Below, piece by piece: positions 35,836 to 45,548 of a stretch of 64,000 nucleotides of DNA. Positions within the stretch are counted from its first letter, which is position 1; each line of letters opens with the position of its first letter. The notes under the pieces were generated by a model that worked only from the letters and a program-made list of their open reading frames with translations, was not told the origin of the DNA and ran no database searches. Location: assembly GCA_963828715.1 (NCBI GenBank), contig CAWHFX010000012.1, positions 102,149-166,148 on the forward strand, given 5' to 3'. This stretch comes from JAQGMV01 sp963828715 (GTDB lineage Bacteria > Pseudomonadota > Gammaproteobacteria > Burkholderiales > SG8-41). Both the position numbers and the translations under genes were made by a program.

Positions 35836-36906
35836 GTGCGTTCCTCTGCTTGCGTTCTGGCGATTGTCGCCGCCGCGATGCTTGCGGGTTGCGCGACGGT
35901 CTCGAAGCGTCCCGCGCCGGTATCGGAGCTGCCTCCGCCCGGCAGACAGGCTGCGTCTCCGGCGCGGCCTGCTGCATCCGCGACTGCGCCCAAACCGGCG
36001 CGTGCGCAGGAAGCGAAAGGCGAGTTCTACACCGTGAAGCCCGGCGATACGCTTTACAGCATCGCCGCCGAACACGGCATCGACTATCGCGAGCTCGCGC
36101 TGTGGAACGGCATCGAAACGCCGAGTGCGATGCGCGTCGGACAACAGCTGCGCGTGGTGCAGCCACCGGGGACTGCCGTTGCGATGCCATTCAGAACACC
36201 GGGCGGTGTGGATGCCCGGCCGCTCGGCGGTGGCGCGGCCGGTGCTCCGGCGGCGTTGCCGGCTCCGGGACCATCGGGCCCGACTGCTGCCACGTCGCCC
36301 GCCGGTCCGGGGACGGTCGTCTCCGAACCCAAAGCGCTGCGCGTGCCTTACTCGGAACAGGCGCTCGCGCAGCTTGCGAAAGACGAAACGTCGTCCGCTG
36401 CGCCACGCCCGGAAGTGCGAGCCGAGCCGCGCACGGAAGCGCCGCCACCACCCGTCACGCCGACGCCAACGCCGCAGCGTGCGGAAGTGCGTCCGGAGCC
36501 GCGCAACGACAACGCGACCGAGGTGGCACGCGGACCTGACGATCTCGAGTGGATGTGGCCCACGCGCGGGAAAATCGTCGGCAACTTCAACGACGGCACG
36601 ACAAAAGGTATTGCGATCGCTGGCAAGCTCGGCCAGCCGATCTATGCGAGTGCGCCTGGACGCGTGATCTTCAGCGGCACGGGCATTCGTGGTTTCGGCA
36701 AGCTCGTCGTCATCAAGCACAACAACACGTACTTGAGCGTGTATGCGCACAACAGCGAGCTGGCGGTGAAGGAAGGCCAGAACGTCACGCGTGGCCAGAA
36801 GATCGGCGAGATGGGAAACTCCGACGCCGACCAGGTGAAGCTCCACTTCGAGATACGGCGCTTCGGTAAGCCGGTCGATCCGCTCAAACTGCTGCCTGCG
36901 GGCTGA
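35836..36906 (+). CDS. nlpD: Lipoprotein NlpD, LysM plus LytM (M23) domains
   Basis: 356 residues from GTG 35836. A lipoprotein signal ends in AAAMLAGC. A LysM peptidoglycan-binding domain (FYTVKPGDTLYSIAAEHG, about 63-108) is followed by a long Pro/Ala/Thr-rich linker and a C-terminal M23 domain (about 255-353). That domain has lost most zinc ligands: AIAGKLGQPI in place of the HxxxD motif, and LHFEIR in place of HxH. It should activate amidases such as AmiC rather than cut peptidoglycan. rpoS, usually next, is absent: the next gene is convergent. Confidence 0.93.
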   Translation: MRSSACVLAIVAAAMLAGCATVSKRPAPVSELPPPGRQAASPARPAASATAPKPARAQEAKGEFYTVKPGDTLYSIAAEHGIDYRELALWNGIETPSAMRVGQQLRVVQPPGTAVAMPFRTPGGVDARPLGGGAAGAPAALPAPGPSGPTAATSPAGPGTVVSEPKALRVPYSEQALAQLAKDETSSAAPRPEVRAEPRTEAPPPPVTPTPTPQRAEVRPEPRNDNATEVARGPDDLEWMWPTRGKIVGNFNDGTTKGIAIAGKLGQPIYASAPGRVIFSGTGIRGFGKLVVIKHNNTYLSVYAHNSELAVKEGQNVTRGQKIGEMGNSDADQVKLHFEIRRFGKPVDPLKLLPAG

Positions 36907-36945
36907 GATTTTCGGGAGTACTGCGGAACGCGGTGAACTCAGGCC

Positions 36946-38967
36946 TTACGGCAGATTCGACATCGGTGCGGGCTTCGCAGCCTTGCGCGTTCGATACTGA
37001 TCCCGTGCAGCCGGATCGAAGCTGCGCGCCAGCGCGTACAGGCGCGCAACGCCTGCGGCGTCGGTCGAATTGCCGTAGCGCATGCCGGCATACAAAGTGA
37101 GAAAGGTGCGTACGGCGGGTTCCAGATCCGGCCGCAGGACGCTGATGCGTTCCGCGTACGCGACCGGTCCTTCATTCGCAAGGCGTGGTAGCCCGATGCT
37201 TCCGAGCTTTCGGCAGAAGGTGGTGTAAGCCGTAGCGACGGGATCGCGAGTCCGCTTCTCGAACCGGCGCAAGAGGCCGAGCGCGAGGACGAGCGTCACC
37301 ATTGCGCTGGCGACGAACAGAGCACCGGACAACGCCTGCCAGCTTCTGTCGCTGACGCCGAACTTCGTGAGCAGGATGCGCTGCCGATCGGACGAGTAGC
37401 CGGGCACCCATTGATTCCACGTGTTCGCGACCGAATCCCACGCAAACCGCAACTCGCGGAGCCCGGGGAAGTCGCCGCGAATGAAGAAATTGAACGCGTC
37501 GCCCGTCTCGGCCGCGCTCGCAGCCCCGTGCTCGATGCGCGCCGGCGCAACCGCAGCGGTCGGATCGACGCGTATCCATCCTCTCTCCCGCAGCCACACC
37601 TCCGTCCACGCATGCGCGTCGGCCTGTCGCACGATCAAGTAGCCGCCGATCGGATTCACTTCCCCACCCTGATAACCCGTAACGATGCGGGCGGGGATGC
37701 CGGCAGCGCGCATGATCACGGCGAGGGCGGACGCATAGTGCTCGCAGAATCCTGACTTGGTGTCGAACAGGAATTCGTCGACGCTGTGTTCGCCGAGGAG
37801 CGGCGGCGCCAACGTGTATGCGAAGCCCTGCTCGTGGAACAGGGTGAGCACCGCTTGCATGAACGCTTGCTCGTCCGGGTAGCGTTCGCGCAGCGACCTC
37901 GCGAGCGCGACGGTCTTCGGATTGAAAGCCGGCGGAAGGCGCAGTGCGCGCTGGAGTGCCGAGCTCGATTCATCCCATCCGTAGCTGTAATCGAGGAACG
38001 ACACCATGCTGTATTGGGTGCGGGTGGTGACCGGGTGTAATGCGATGATCTGCATGTCCTGGCTTGCGACGGCGTTCGGTGGCAGCGTGCCGGGCAGATC
38101 GATCGCGAACAGCCACGGCCTGCCGTGCGGTTCCACGGTTACGGTGTATTCGACGGGCAGGTAGCGGGTGTTGTAGACCGGTCTCCTAAAGTCGAACGGC
38201 GGCGCATGCCAGGTGCGTCCGTCGTAATCCGTCAGCACGGGTCCCCTCCAGTACAGGTGCCGCGGCTCCGGCGTCTGCCCCTTGAAAGAGACACGGAATG
38301 CGACCTCGTCCGAGAGGCTGAGTTTGCTGACGCTCCCGGGCGTCATCGTGTCCGACAGACCGGTCGTGCGCGGCGGCTCGGCACCGCTTCCCCACAATGG
38401 ACCCTGAACGCGTGGGAACAGGATGAACAGCACCAGCATGAGCGGTATCGACTGAGCGAGCATGAGGCCGGCGGCCTGCAGCGCGCCGCCAGGCTTTGCC
38501 GGCGACGCGTAGTGAACATCGATCATGCCGGCCGTGATGATCCAGATGCAGATGGCCATGTAGAGCGCCATCGGAATGGTCTGAGAGTAGAGGAAGCTCG
38601 TAATCACCAGAAAGCAGCTCAGAAACGCAATCAGCATGGCGTCCCTGCGCGTGCGCGTCTCGAGGAGCTTCAGTGTGAGCATGGTTATGAGCAGGGCGAC
38701 GCCGGCATCGCGGCCGAGCAGGGTGCCGTAATCGAGAACGACGGCGCCGCTCGTCGCGATCACCAGAAACACGACGATCGCGCGATGGGGGAGCTCGAGC
38801 CCGGCACGCGTCAGATAGATGCGCCAGAGTATCAGCGCCGTCGCGAGCAGTGTTCCCCAGAGCGGCAGATGGAGTACATGGGGCGCGCTGACGACGAAGA
38901 GCGAGACAGCGAGCCACGACACCTGACGCGATGTCAGGTTCCCTGTGGCGGCATTGACCGCGCTCAT
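36946..38967 (-). CDS. TgpA-type membrane transglutaminase (DUF3488-TGc-DUF4129)
   Basis: 673 residues from ATG 38967, overlapping the DUF58 stop (ATGA). Six or seven N-terminal membrane helices (DUF3488) precede a periplasmic transglutaminase-like domain with an intact triad: Cys in KSGFCEHYASAL, His in ADAHAWTEVWL and Asp in WIRVDPTAAV. One more helix follows (ALFVASAMVTLVLALGLL) and then a DUF4129 tail. In Pseudomonas such a protein (TgpA) is essential. It is third in moxR-DUF58-tgpA. The reading frame runs unbroken into DUF58 only because of an indel there. Confidence 0.9.
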   Translation of the reverse strand: MSAVNAATGNLTSRQVSWLAVSLFVVSAPHVLHLPLWGTLLATALILWRIYLTRAGLELPHRAIVVFLVIATSGAVVLDYGTLLGRDAGVALLITMLTLKLLETRTRRDAMLIAFLSCFLVITSFLYSQTIPMALYMAICIWIITAGMIDVHYASPAKPGGALQAAGLMLAQSIPLMLVLFILFPRVQGPLWGSGAEPPRTTGLSDTMTPGSVSKLSLSDEVAFRVSFKGQTPEPRHLYWRGPVLTDYDGRTWHAPPFDFRRPVYNTRYLPVEYTVTVEPHGRPWLFAIDLPGTLPPNAVASQDMQIIALHPVTTRTQYSMVSFLDYSYGWDESSSALQRALRLPPAFNPKTVALARSLRERYPDEQAFMQAVLTLFHEQGFAYTLAPPLLGEHSVDEFLFDTKSGFCEHYASALAVIMRAAGIPARIVTGYQGGEVNPIGGYLIVRQADAHAWTEVWLRERGWIRVDPTAAVAPARIEHGAASAAETGDAFNFFIRGDFPGLRELRFAWDSVANTWNQWVPGYSSDRQRILLTKFGVSDRSWQALSGALFVASAMVTLVLALGLLRRFEKRTRDPVATAYTTFCRKLGSIGLPRLANEGPVAYAERISVLRPDLEPAVRTFLTLYAGMRYGNSTDAAGVARLYALARSFDPAARDQYRTRKAAKPAPMSNLP

Positions 38968-39936
38968 GCCGGGATGCGGAATTCGGCTGCGGCTGGATAG
39001 AGCGCCAGCGCTTCGAGACAACGCTCCCGGTGGTGCTCGCCGCTGCCGATGTCCACGGTCGTATTCGGAAGCTTGAGCCCAAACGCGAGCCCGCCGGCGT
39101 AGGCGTCGAGGATCCACCGGGTCAGTCGAGAGAGCTTGTCTTCGAGGTCCATCGTCGCCGGCAGGAGATCGAACGAAAGCCACAGCTCGCGCTGCGCTGC
39201 CTCCGCTGAACTGTTTCGTCAGCAGGCCGTGCTCGCGTGCGGCTGCCTTCCAGGCAATGTGACGCGCAGAGTCTCCGGGCTGATACGGCCGCAGGCCCAC
39301 GAAGTCGTTCGGCCCGATCCCGGTCCCGACCGCCTCGCCGCGCGTCGCGACGCGCAAGGGCAGAGGCGTGCCCAGAGCCGGCTTCGGATACACGAGACAC
39401 TGCGTATCGGTATCGATGAGCGCCCACGCGCAATAGAGTCCGACGGGAAACCGTGTGTAGAGGACGAGCCTTGGCGGACGCAGGACACCGCGCTTGGGCG
39501 CAGGCAGTGTCGCCGAGGCGATACTGGAACCGTCGCTCGCCACATCCACGACGTCGCCCTGGTGCTTCCCGCATGCGAGTTGAATCGCATGCCGCTGGGT
39601 CTGTGCTGGATTGTGGAGGCACACACTGAACCGGGCCAGCTCGCCTGCGAACACCGCTTTCGAGCGCACGGTCGTCACCCGCAATCCAGCAAGATTGCGG
39701 AAGGTGTGCAGCATCGCGGTGATGCCGAACGAAGCAAGTAGAAACGTAAGCAGCACCCCGAGACCGAGCCCGTAGTTGATCGAACCGGCAAGCATGAGCA
39801 TCAGGATGAGGGCGAACGCCACCCCCGCTCGGGTCGGAAGAATGAAAATGCGACGCTGCACGAGCACGATGCCACCCGCGTGCGGCGTGTGCGGCCGCAG
39901 GAGACGGGTGCGAAGGGCGTTCAGTATGGCCTGCAC
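38964..39936 (-). pseudogene. DUF58 (MoxR-associated) membrane protein, one frameshift
   Basis: About 323 residues when read with one frame change near 39195-39215. Before it: two N-terminal helices and GTGIGPNDFVGLRPYQPGDSARHIAWK, the DUF58 signature. After KQFSGGSAA the sequence should go on as ELWLSFDLLPATMDLEDKLSRL..., found in the next frame down to TGA 38964. The region length is 3n+1, so a single inserted base explains it. DUF58 proteins work with MoxR ATPases. Probably functional if the indel is a sequencing error. Confidence 0.85.
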
Positions 39937-40017
39937 GATGCGTGTCGACTCATCGAGTGCAAGGGTCGTATCTCACTCGGACGCGGGCAAATCGGGCCAG
40001 CCGTTCGCCTGGGGCGC

Positions 40018-40935
<918 letters not shown>

Positions 40936-41434
40936 GATCTGGAGTGTGCCATAGCGGCATCGTCTGAACGCGGCAGCGGCACGAACGACTGCCGCTTTCG
41001 CCGGTGAGAACTCACCCGGCCTTTCCGCCGCCCTCGGCCTCGTCGGACGAGAGTTCTAAGGCGCGCCGGAATGACACGTTCGCGGGAGGCCGCGGACGGA
41101 GGAGCAGTGCCTGCCGCGTGCGCGGGAGTAGCGGAGCGGTCGTGGCGACCCGGAGGCGGACTGAGGCACGCGCATTAGAACCGCGGTCTCCCGCACGCTT
41201 TCGCCGTCAGATCCCCGCAAGCGGGCGCGTCGCAGGGCGGAAGAGGGGCCCCTCGGGGATCTGACCCCGGAGACGCGCGTGGATCGGCTTTCGCTCGACG
41301 CGCCAACGATCGGCTCCACGGTCGCATCCCGCAAGCGGGTCCCTGCTCCACGTTGCGCCGATCCCTCTTCCAGGCGCCAGCGTGCCCGCCGCTCCGCAGC
41401 CCCCGCTCACCGGGATGGGCAGGTTCTAACGAAC
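40936..41434. other. 499-bp intergenic region with a palindromic repeat
   Basis: Lies between moxR and the Mth938-like gene, both on the minus strand. No frame has a recognisable product. Most of it is GC-rich with arginine-rich false frames. It includes a symmetrical element at 41207-41264 and the phrase CCCGCAAGCGGG twice (about 41213-41224 and 41329-41340). Confidence 0.55.
41207..41264. repeat. REP-like inverted repeat TCAGATCCCCG
   Basis: TCAGATCCCCG (41207-41217) and its exact reverse complement CGGGGATCTGA (41254-41264) flank 36 nt. The second arm abuts a 12-bp perfect palindrome, GAGGGGCCCCTC (41243-41254). GGGGTCAGATC-type ends resemble REP elements linked to RAYT transposases in proteobacteria (recollection, not checked). 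No transposase is nearby. Confidence 0.5.
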
Positions 41435-41803
41435 CTAGACCAGTATCGCCGCCAGCACCTCGCGGCCCTCGCTCATCAGGATGTTGTACGTGCGACAGGC
41501 CGCCTTGGTGTCCATGGCCTCAACCCCGACCCCGGCCTCGGTCAGGACACGGGCGAGCTCCGGCCGGGGAAACTGCTGTCGCTCGCCGGTACCCAGAAGC
41601 ACGATCTCCGGCTTGAACTCGAGCAACGCCTCGAAATGCGCGCGTGTGAGCGCGGCGAAATCCTCGACGTCCCAATCGGAGATTTCGCGATTGGGCGTGA
41701 CGATCACCGGTCGCGTGTAGCGCTGCGTGTTGACGGCGATGTAGCCATCGCCGTAACCCGTGATCATGTTCTGGCCCGCGGCCTGCGTCAGATGGAATTT
41801 CAT
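41435..41803 (-). CDS. Mth938-like (DUF498) domain protein
   Basis: 122 residues, a single small alpha/beta domain: ITGYGDGYIAVN, PEIVLLGTGERQQFP and VEAMDTKAACRTYNILMSEGR are the family core. Human AAMDC and NDUFAF3 and archaeal Mth938 share the fold; the bacterial role is unknown. A perfect -10 TATAAT lies on its strand 39 nt upstream, overlapping the promoter of the divergent alaC operon. Confidence 0.9.
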   Translation of the reverse strand: MKFHLTQAAGQNMITGYGDGYIAVNTQRYTRPVIVTPNREISDWDVEDFAALTRAHFEALLEFKPEIVLLGTGERQQFPRPELARVLTEAGVGVEAMDTKAACRTYNILMSEGREVLAAILV

Positions 41804-41814
41804 AAGCCGCTGAT

Positions 41815-41843
41815 TTGCTGTGCTTAAGTCGCTTCGATAGAAT
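41815..41843 (+). promoter_or_regulatory. Predicted promoter of alaC-hom-thrC
   Basis: -35 TTGCTG (41815-41820), 17-nt spacer, -10 TAGAAT (41838-41843), 56 nt before the alaC ATG. Confidence 0.55.
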
Positions 41844-41847
41844 TATA
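41842..41847 (-). promoter_or_regulatory. Perfect -10 of the divergent Mth938-like gene
   Basis: TATAAT on the minus strand, sharing two bases with the alaC -10. The -35 is poor. The two promoters cannot both be occupied at once. Confidence 0.45.
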
Positions 41848-41898
41848 CCCTTTTCGCCGAAGCGAGCCGCCGCGTAAGCCTCGGCGCGGGCCGACAGA

Positions 41899-43083
41899 AT
41901 GGAAGAATTTCCCCGGATCAAGCGCCTGCCGCCGTACGTATTCAACGTGACGGGGGAGCTCAAGCTAACGGCCCGCCGCCATGGCGAGGATGTGATCGAC
42001 TTCAGCATGGGCAATCCGGACGGACCCACGCCCAGTCACATCGTCGAGAAACTGATCGAGACGGTGCGTCGCCCCGATACGCACGGCTACTCTGTGTCCA
42101 AGGGCATCCCGCGACTCCGGCGTGCGATCTGCAATTGGTACAAGCGGCGTTTCGACGTGGAGCTCGATCCGGATTGCGAGGCGATCGTCACCATCGGCTC
42201 GAAGGAAGGCATCGCACATCTCGCACTCGCGACACTGGACCAGGGCGACATCGTGCTCGTGCCCAACCCGAGCTATCCGATTCACATCTACGGCCCGGTG
42301 ATCGCGGGCGCAGATATCCACCACGTGCCGATGCACGCCGGCGTGGATTTCTTCGAGGCGCTGCAGACCGCGATTCGCGACACGTATCCGAAGCCGAAGA
42401 TGCTGATCGTGAATTTTCCGAGCAATCCGACGACGCAGTGCGTCGATCTTTCGTTCTTCGAGCGGCTGGTGGCGATCGCGCGCGAGCACCACATCTACAT
42501 CGTTCACGATCTCGCTTACGCCGACATCGTGTTCGACGGCTACAAGGCGCCATCGATTCTGCAGGTGCCGGGCTCACGTGAAGTCGCGGTCGAGTTCTTC
42601 ACGATGTCGAAGAGCTACAACATGGCCGGCTGGCGGGTCGGCTTCATGGTCGGGAACCGCGAGCTCGTGACCGCGCTCGCGCGCATGAAGAGCTATCACG
42701 ATTACGGCACGTTCACGCCGATCCAGGTCGCCTCGATCATCGCGCTCGAAGGCCCGCAGGACTGCGTCGAAGAGGTGCGCCGTTCGTACCAGAGCCGGCG
42801 TGACGTGCTCGCGGCAGGGCTTCATGCGGCGGGTTGGAACGTGAGCGTGCCGAAAGCGACCATGTACATATGGGCGCCGATCCCGGAGCAGTACAGGGAG
42901 ATGGGCTCGCTCGAGTTCTCGAAGAAGCTCCTGGTCGAGGCGAAGGTTGCCGTCGCGCCTGGCACCGGTTTCGGGCACTACGGGGACGACCACGTCAGAT
43001 TCGCACTCATAGAGAACGAAGCGCGCACACGGCAGGCGGTGCGCGGCATCCGCGACATGTTCCGGAAGGATGGTTTGTCATGA
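41899..43083 (+). CDS. alaC: Alanine-synthesizing aminotransferase AlaC (class I/II)
   Basis: 394 residues. PLP lysine in TMSKSYNMAGWRVGFMVG (about residue 237), NFPSNPTTQCVD for substrate binding and HDLAYADIVFDGYKAPS typical of AlaC. It transaminates pyruvate with glutamate to alanine. It is the first gene of alaC-hom-thrC; its stop overlaps the hom ATG (ATGA). The AlaC-hom-thrC order is well conserved in betaproteobacteria. Confidence 0.93.
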   Translation: MEEFPRIKRLPPYVFNVTGELKLTARRHGEDVIDFSMGNPDGPTPSHIVEKLIETVRRPDTHGYSVSKGIPRLRRAICNWYKRRFDVELDPDCEAIVTIGSKEGIAHLALATLDQGDIVLVPNPSYPIHIYGPVIAGADIHHVPMHAGVDFFEALQTAIRDTYPKPKMLIVNFPSNPTTQCVDLSFFERLVAIAREHHIYIVHDLAYADIVFDGYKAPSILQVPGSREVAVEFFTMSKSYNMAGWRVGFMVGNRELVTALARMKSYHDYGTFTPIQVASIIALEGPQDCVEEVRRSYQSRRDVLAAGLHAAGWNVSVPKATMYIWAPIPEQYREMGSLEFSKKLLVEAKVAVAPGTGFGHYGDDHVRFALIENEARTRQAVRGIRDMFRKDGLS

Positions 43084-44411
43084 GCAATGCGGGGGGCACG
43101 TTGAAGCCGATCAACGTCGGATTGATAGGGATCGGCACGGTCGGTGGCGGCACGTTCAACGTGCTGCGACGCAATCAGGAAGAGATCGGCCGGCGCGCCG
43201 GCAGCGCGATCGCAATCACGATGGTGGCCGACAAGGACCTGGAGCGGGCGCGCGCGATCGTGGGGGAGCGGGCGCTCATCACAGCAGATGCGCGGGAGAT
43301 CGTCAATAACGCCGAAATCGACATCGTCGTAGAGCTGATCGGCGGGACCGGCATCGCGCGTGAGCTCATTCTGCAGGCGATCGCGAAGGGCAAGCACGTG
43401 GTCACTGCGAACAAGGCGCTGCTGGCTCAGTACGGCAACGAAATCTTCGCCGCCGCGCGCAAGCAGGACGTGATGGTCGCGTTCGAGGGCGCTGTCGGCG
43501 GCGGTATTCCGATCATCAAATCGCTGCGTGAAGGGCTGACTGCGAATCGCATCGAATGGATCGCGGGGATCATCAACGGCACCAGCAACTTCATCCTGTC
43601 CGAGATGCGCGAAAAGGGCGCGAGCTTCTCCGACGTGCTGCAGGAAGCCCAGAAGCTCGGTTACGCGGAAGCCGATCCCACCTTCGACGTGGAAGGGGTG
43701 GACGCCGCACACAAGCTTGCGATCATGGCGGCAATCGGTTTCGGCATTCCGATGCAGTTCCAGGCTGCCTATATAGAAGGGATTTCGAAGCTCACGCGGC
43801 AGGACATCCGCTACGCCGAGGAGCTCGGATACCGGATCAAGCTGCTCGGCATCGCGAAGCGCAAGGCGAAAGGGTTCGAAGTCCGGGTGCATCCGACCCT
43901 CATTCCGGCCCGCCGGCTCATTGCGAACGTGGAGGGCGTGATGAATGCGATTCTCGTGAAGGGCGATGCCGTCGGGCAGACGATGTACTACGGCGCCGGT
44001 GCGGGCGCCGAGCCGACGGCCTCGGCCGTCGTCGCCGATATCGTCGATGTCGCCCGAATGCTCAAGTCCGATCCGGAGCACCGCGTTCCGCATCTCGCGT
44101 TTCAGCCGGACCAGCTCTCGGACACGCCGATTCTGCCGATGAGCGAAGTCGAAACGGCGTACTACCTGCGCATGCGGGTCTTCGACAAGCCGGGTGTGCT
44201 CGCCGACATCACACGCATCCTCGCGGATTCGAGCATCTCCATCGATGCGATGGTGCAGAAAGAGCCGCACGAGGGCGAGGACCAGGTCAACATCATCATG
44301 CTCACCCACCTCACGATCGAAAAGAACGTCGATGCCGCGATCGCGAAGATCGAAGCCCTGCCCGTCGTTACTGGAAAAGTGACGCGCATCCGGCTCGAAC
44401 AGCTGAGTTGA
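43080..44411 (+). CDS. hom: Homoserine dehydrogenase
   Basis: 443 residues from ATG 43080 (MSNAGGTLKPINVGLIGIG). The NAD(P) motif is GLIGIGTVGGGTF, the catalytic domain contains GIINGTSNFILSEM and DPTFDVEGVDAAHKLAIM, and a C-terminal ACT domain (YYLRMRVFDKPGVLADITRI, about 355-440) should provide threonine feedback control. It reduces aspartate semialdehyde to homoserine. thrC follows after 10 bp; no homoserine kinase gene is here. Confidence 0.95.
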   Translation: MSNAGGTLKPINVGLIGIGTVGGGTFNVLRRNQEEIGRRAGSAIAITMVADKDLERARAIVGERALITADAREIVNNAEIDIVVELIGGTGIARELILQAIAKGKHVVTANKALLAQYGNEIFAAARKQDVMVAFEGAVGGGIPIIKSLREGLTANRIEWIAGIINGTSNFILSEMREKGASFSDVLQEAQKLGYAEADPTFDVEGVDAAHKLAIMAAIGFGIPMQFQAAYIEGISKLTRQDIRYAEELGYRIKLLGIAKRKAKGFEVRVHPTLIPARRLIANVEGVMNAILVKGDAVGQTMYYGAGAGAEPTASAVVADIVDVARMLKSDPEHRVPHLAFQPDQLSDTPILPMSEVETAYYLRMRVFDKPGVLADITRILADSSISIDAMVQKEPHEGEDQVNIIMLTHLTIEKNVDAAIAKIEALPVVTGKVTRIRLEQLS

Positions 44412-44421
44412 GGGGCGTCGG

Positions 44422-45537
44422 ATGTATCAAGGTCTCATCGAACGCTATCGCGATCGTCTGCCCGTGGATGCGGCCACACCGGTCGTATCTCTGACAGAGG
44501 GCAACACGCCGCTCATCGAGCTCCGCAACATTCCGCAGCGCGTGCGCGGGAAGCTCCGCATCTTCGCCAAGTTCGAAGGGCTGAATCCGACCGGCTCCTT
44601 CAAGGACCGCGGCATGACGATGGCAGTCACCAAGGCGGTCGAAGCAGGCGCGAAGGCGATCATCTGTGCCTCGACGGGCAACACGTCGGCCTCCGCCGCG
44701 GCGTATGCGGCACGAGCGAAGATCGCGTGTTTCGTGCTGATCCCCGAAGGCAAGATCGCGCTCGGCAAACTCTCTCAGGCGATGATGCACGGCTCGGTCG
44801 TCATCCAGATCCGCGGCAATTTCGATGACGGCATGCGTCTCGTGCAGCTCGCGGCGGAGAGCATGGGTGTCGCGCTGGTCAACTCGATCAATCCGTTCCG
44901 GCCGCAGGGACAGAAAACGGTCGCGTTCGAAGTGGTCGAGGCGCTGGGCGACGCGCCTGATTATCACGCGCTGCCCGTTGGCAACGCCGGTAACATCGGC
45001 GCGCACTGGGCGGGATACAGCGAAGCGACGTGCGTGGAGACGCGCGCTTGCGCGTACTGCGACGGCAAGTGCCCCTTTCATCGCGAAAAGATCGCGACGC
45101 GCCGCCCTGTCATGGTTGGCTATCAGGCGTCCGGCGCGGCGCCGATCGTGCGCGGGAAACCCGTCGAGAATCCTGAAACGGTCGCGACTGCCATCCGCAT
45201 CGGCAATCCAGCGTCCTGGGCGCTGGCGTTGAACGCTCAACGCGAGTCCGGCGGCTGGTTCGACGAGTGCAGCGATGAAGAGATCCTGCGCGCGCAGAAG
45301 ATGCTCGCGGAAGTCGAAGGCATCTTCTGTGAGCCCGCATCGGCCATATCGCTCGCGGGCCTGCTGAAGGACGTCGAACGGGGACGCATTCGTGAAGGCA
45401 GCACGATCGTATGCACGCTCACCGGACACGGTCTGAAGGATCCCGATACCGCCATCGCGCAATGTGCGAAGCCGGTCACGGTCGATGCAGAGCTCGCCGA
45501 AATCGAGCGCGTGATGCGAGACTACTTGCGCGCCTGA
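44422..45537 (+). CDS. thrC: Threonine synthase, short form, with a Cys-rich insertion
   Basis: 371 residues. PLP enzyme converting O-phosphohomoserine to threonine. The PLP lysine is in NPTGSFKDRGMTMAV (about residue 59), the glycine loop is STGNTSASAAA and the phosphate site includes PVGNAGNIGAHWAGY. It is the short Bacillus/actinobacterial-type form rather than the 460-residue enzyme. After HWAGYSEA comes an added stretch with four cysteines, pattern C-x5-C-x2-C-x3-C, then RPVMVGYQASGAAPIVRG. The cysteines could bind zinc or an Fe-S centre (inference). It is the last gene of the operon, convergent with nadC. Confidence 0.93.
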   Translation: MYQGLIERYRDRLPVDAATPVVSLTEGNTPLIELRNIPQRVRGKLRIFAKFEGLNPTGSFKDRGMTMAVTKAVEAGAKAIICASTGNTSASAAAYAARAKIACFVLIPEGKIALGKLSQAMMHGSVVIQIRGNFDDGMRLVQLAAESMGVALVNSINPFRPQGQKTVAFEVVEALGDAPDYHALPVGNAGNIGAHWAGYSEATCVETRACAYCDGKCPFHREKIATRRPVMVGYQASGAAPIVRGKPVENPETVATAIRIGNPASWALALNAQRESGGWFDECSDEEILRAQKMLAEVEGIFCEPASAISLAGLLKDVERGRIREGSTIVCTLTGHGLKDPDTAIAQCAKPVTVDAELAEIERVMRDYLRA

Positions 45538-45548
45538 AGCAGTGAGCG

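Noticed and set aside
36946..39936. Single 996-residue DUF58-transglutaminase protein
   Set aside because: The joined middle segment (Arg-rich, no similarity) is a misframe; correct DUF58 and TgpA ends exist with an ATGA overlap.
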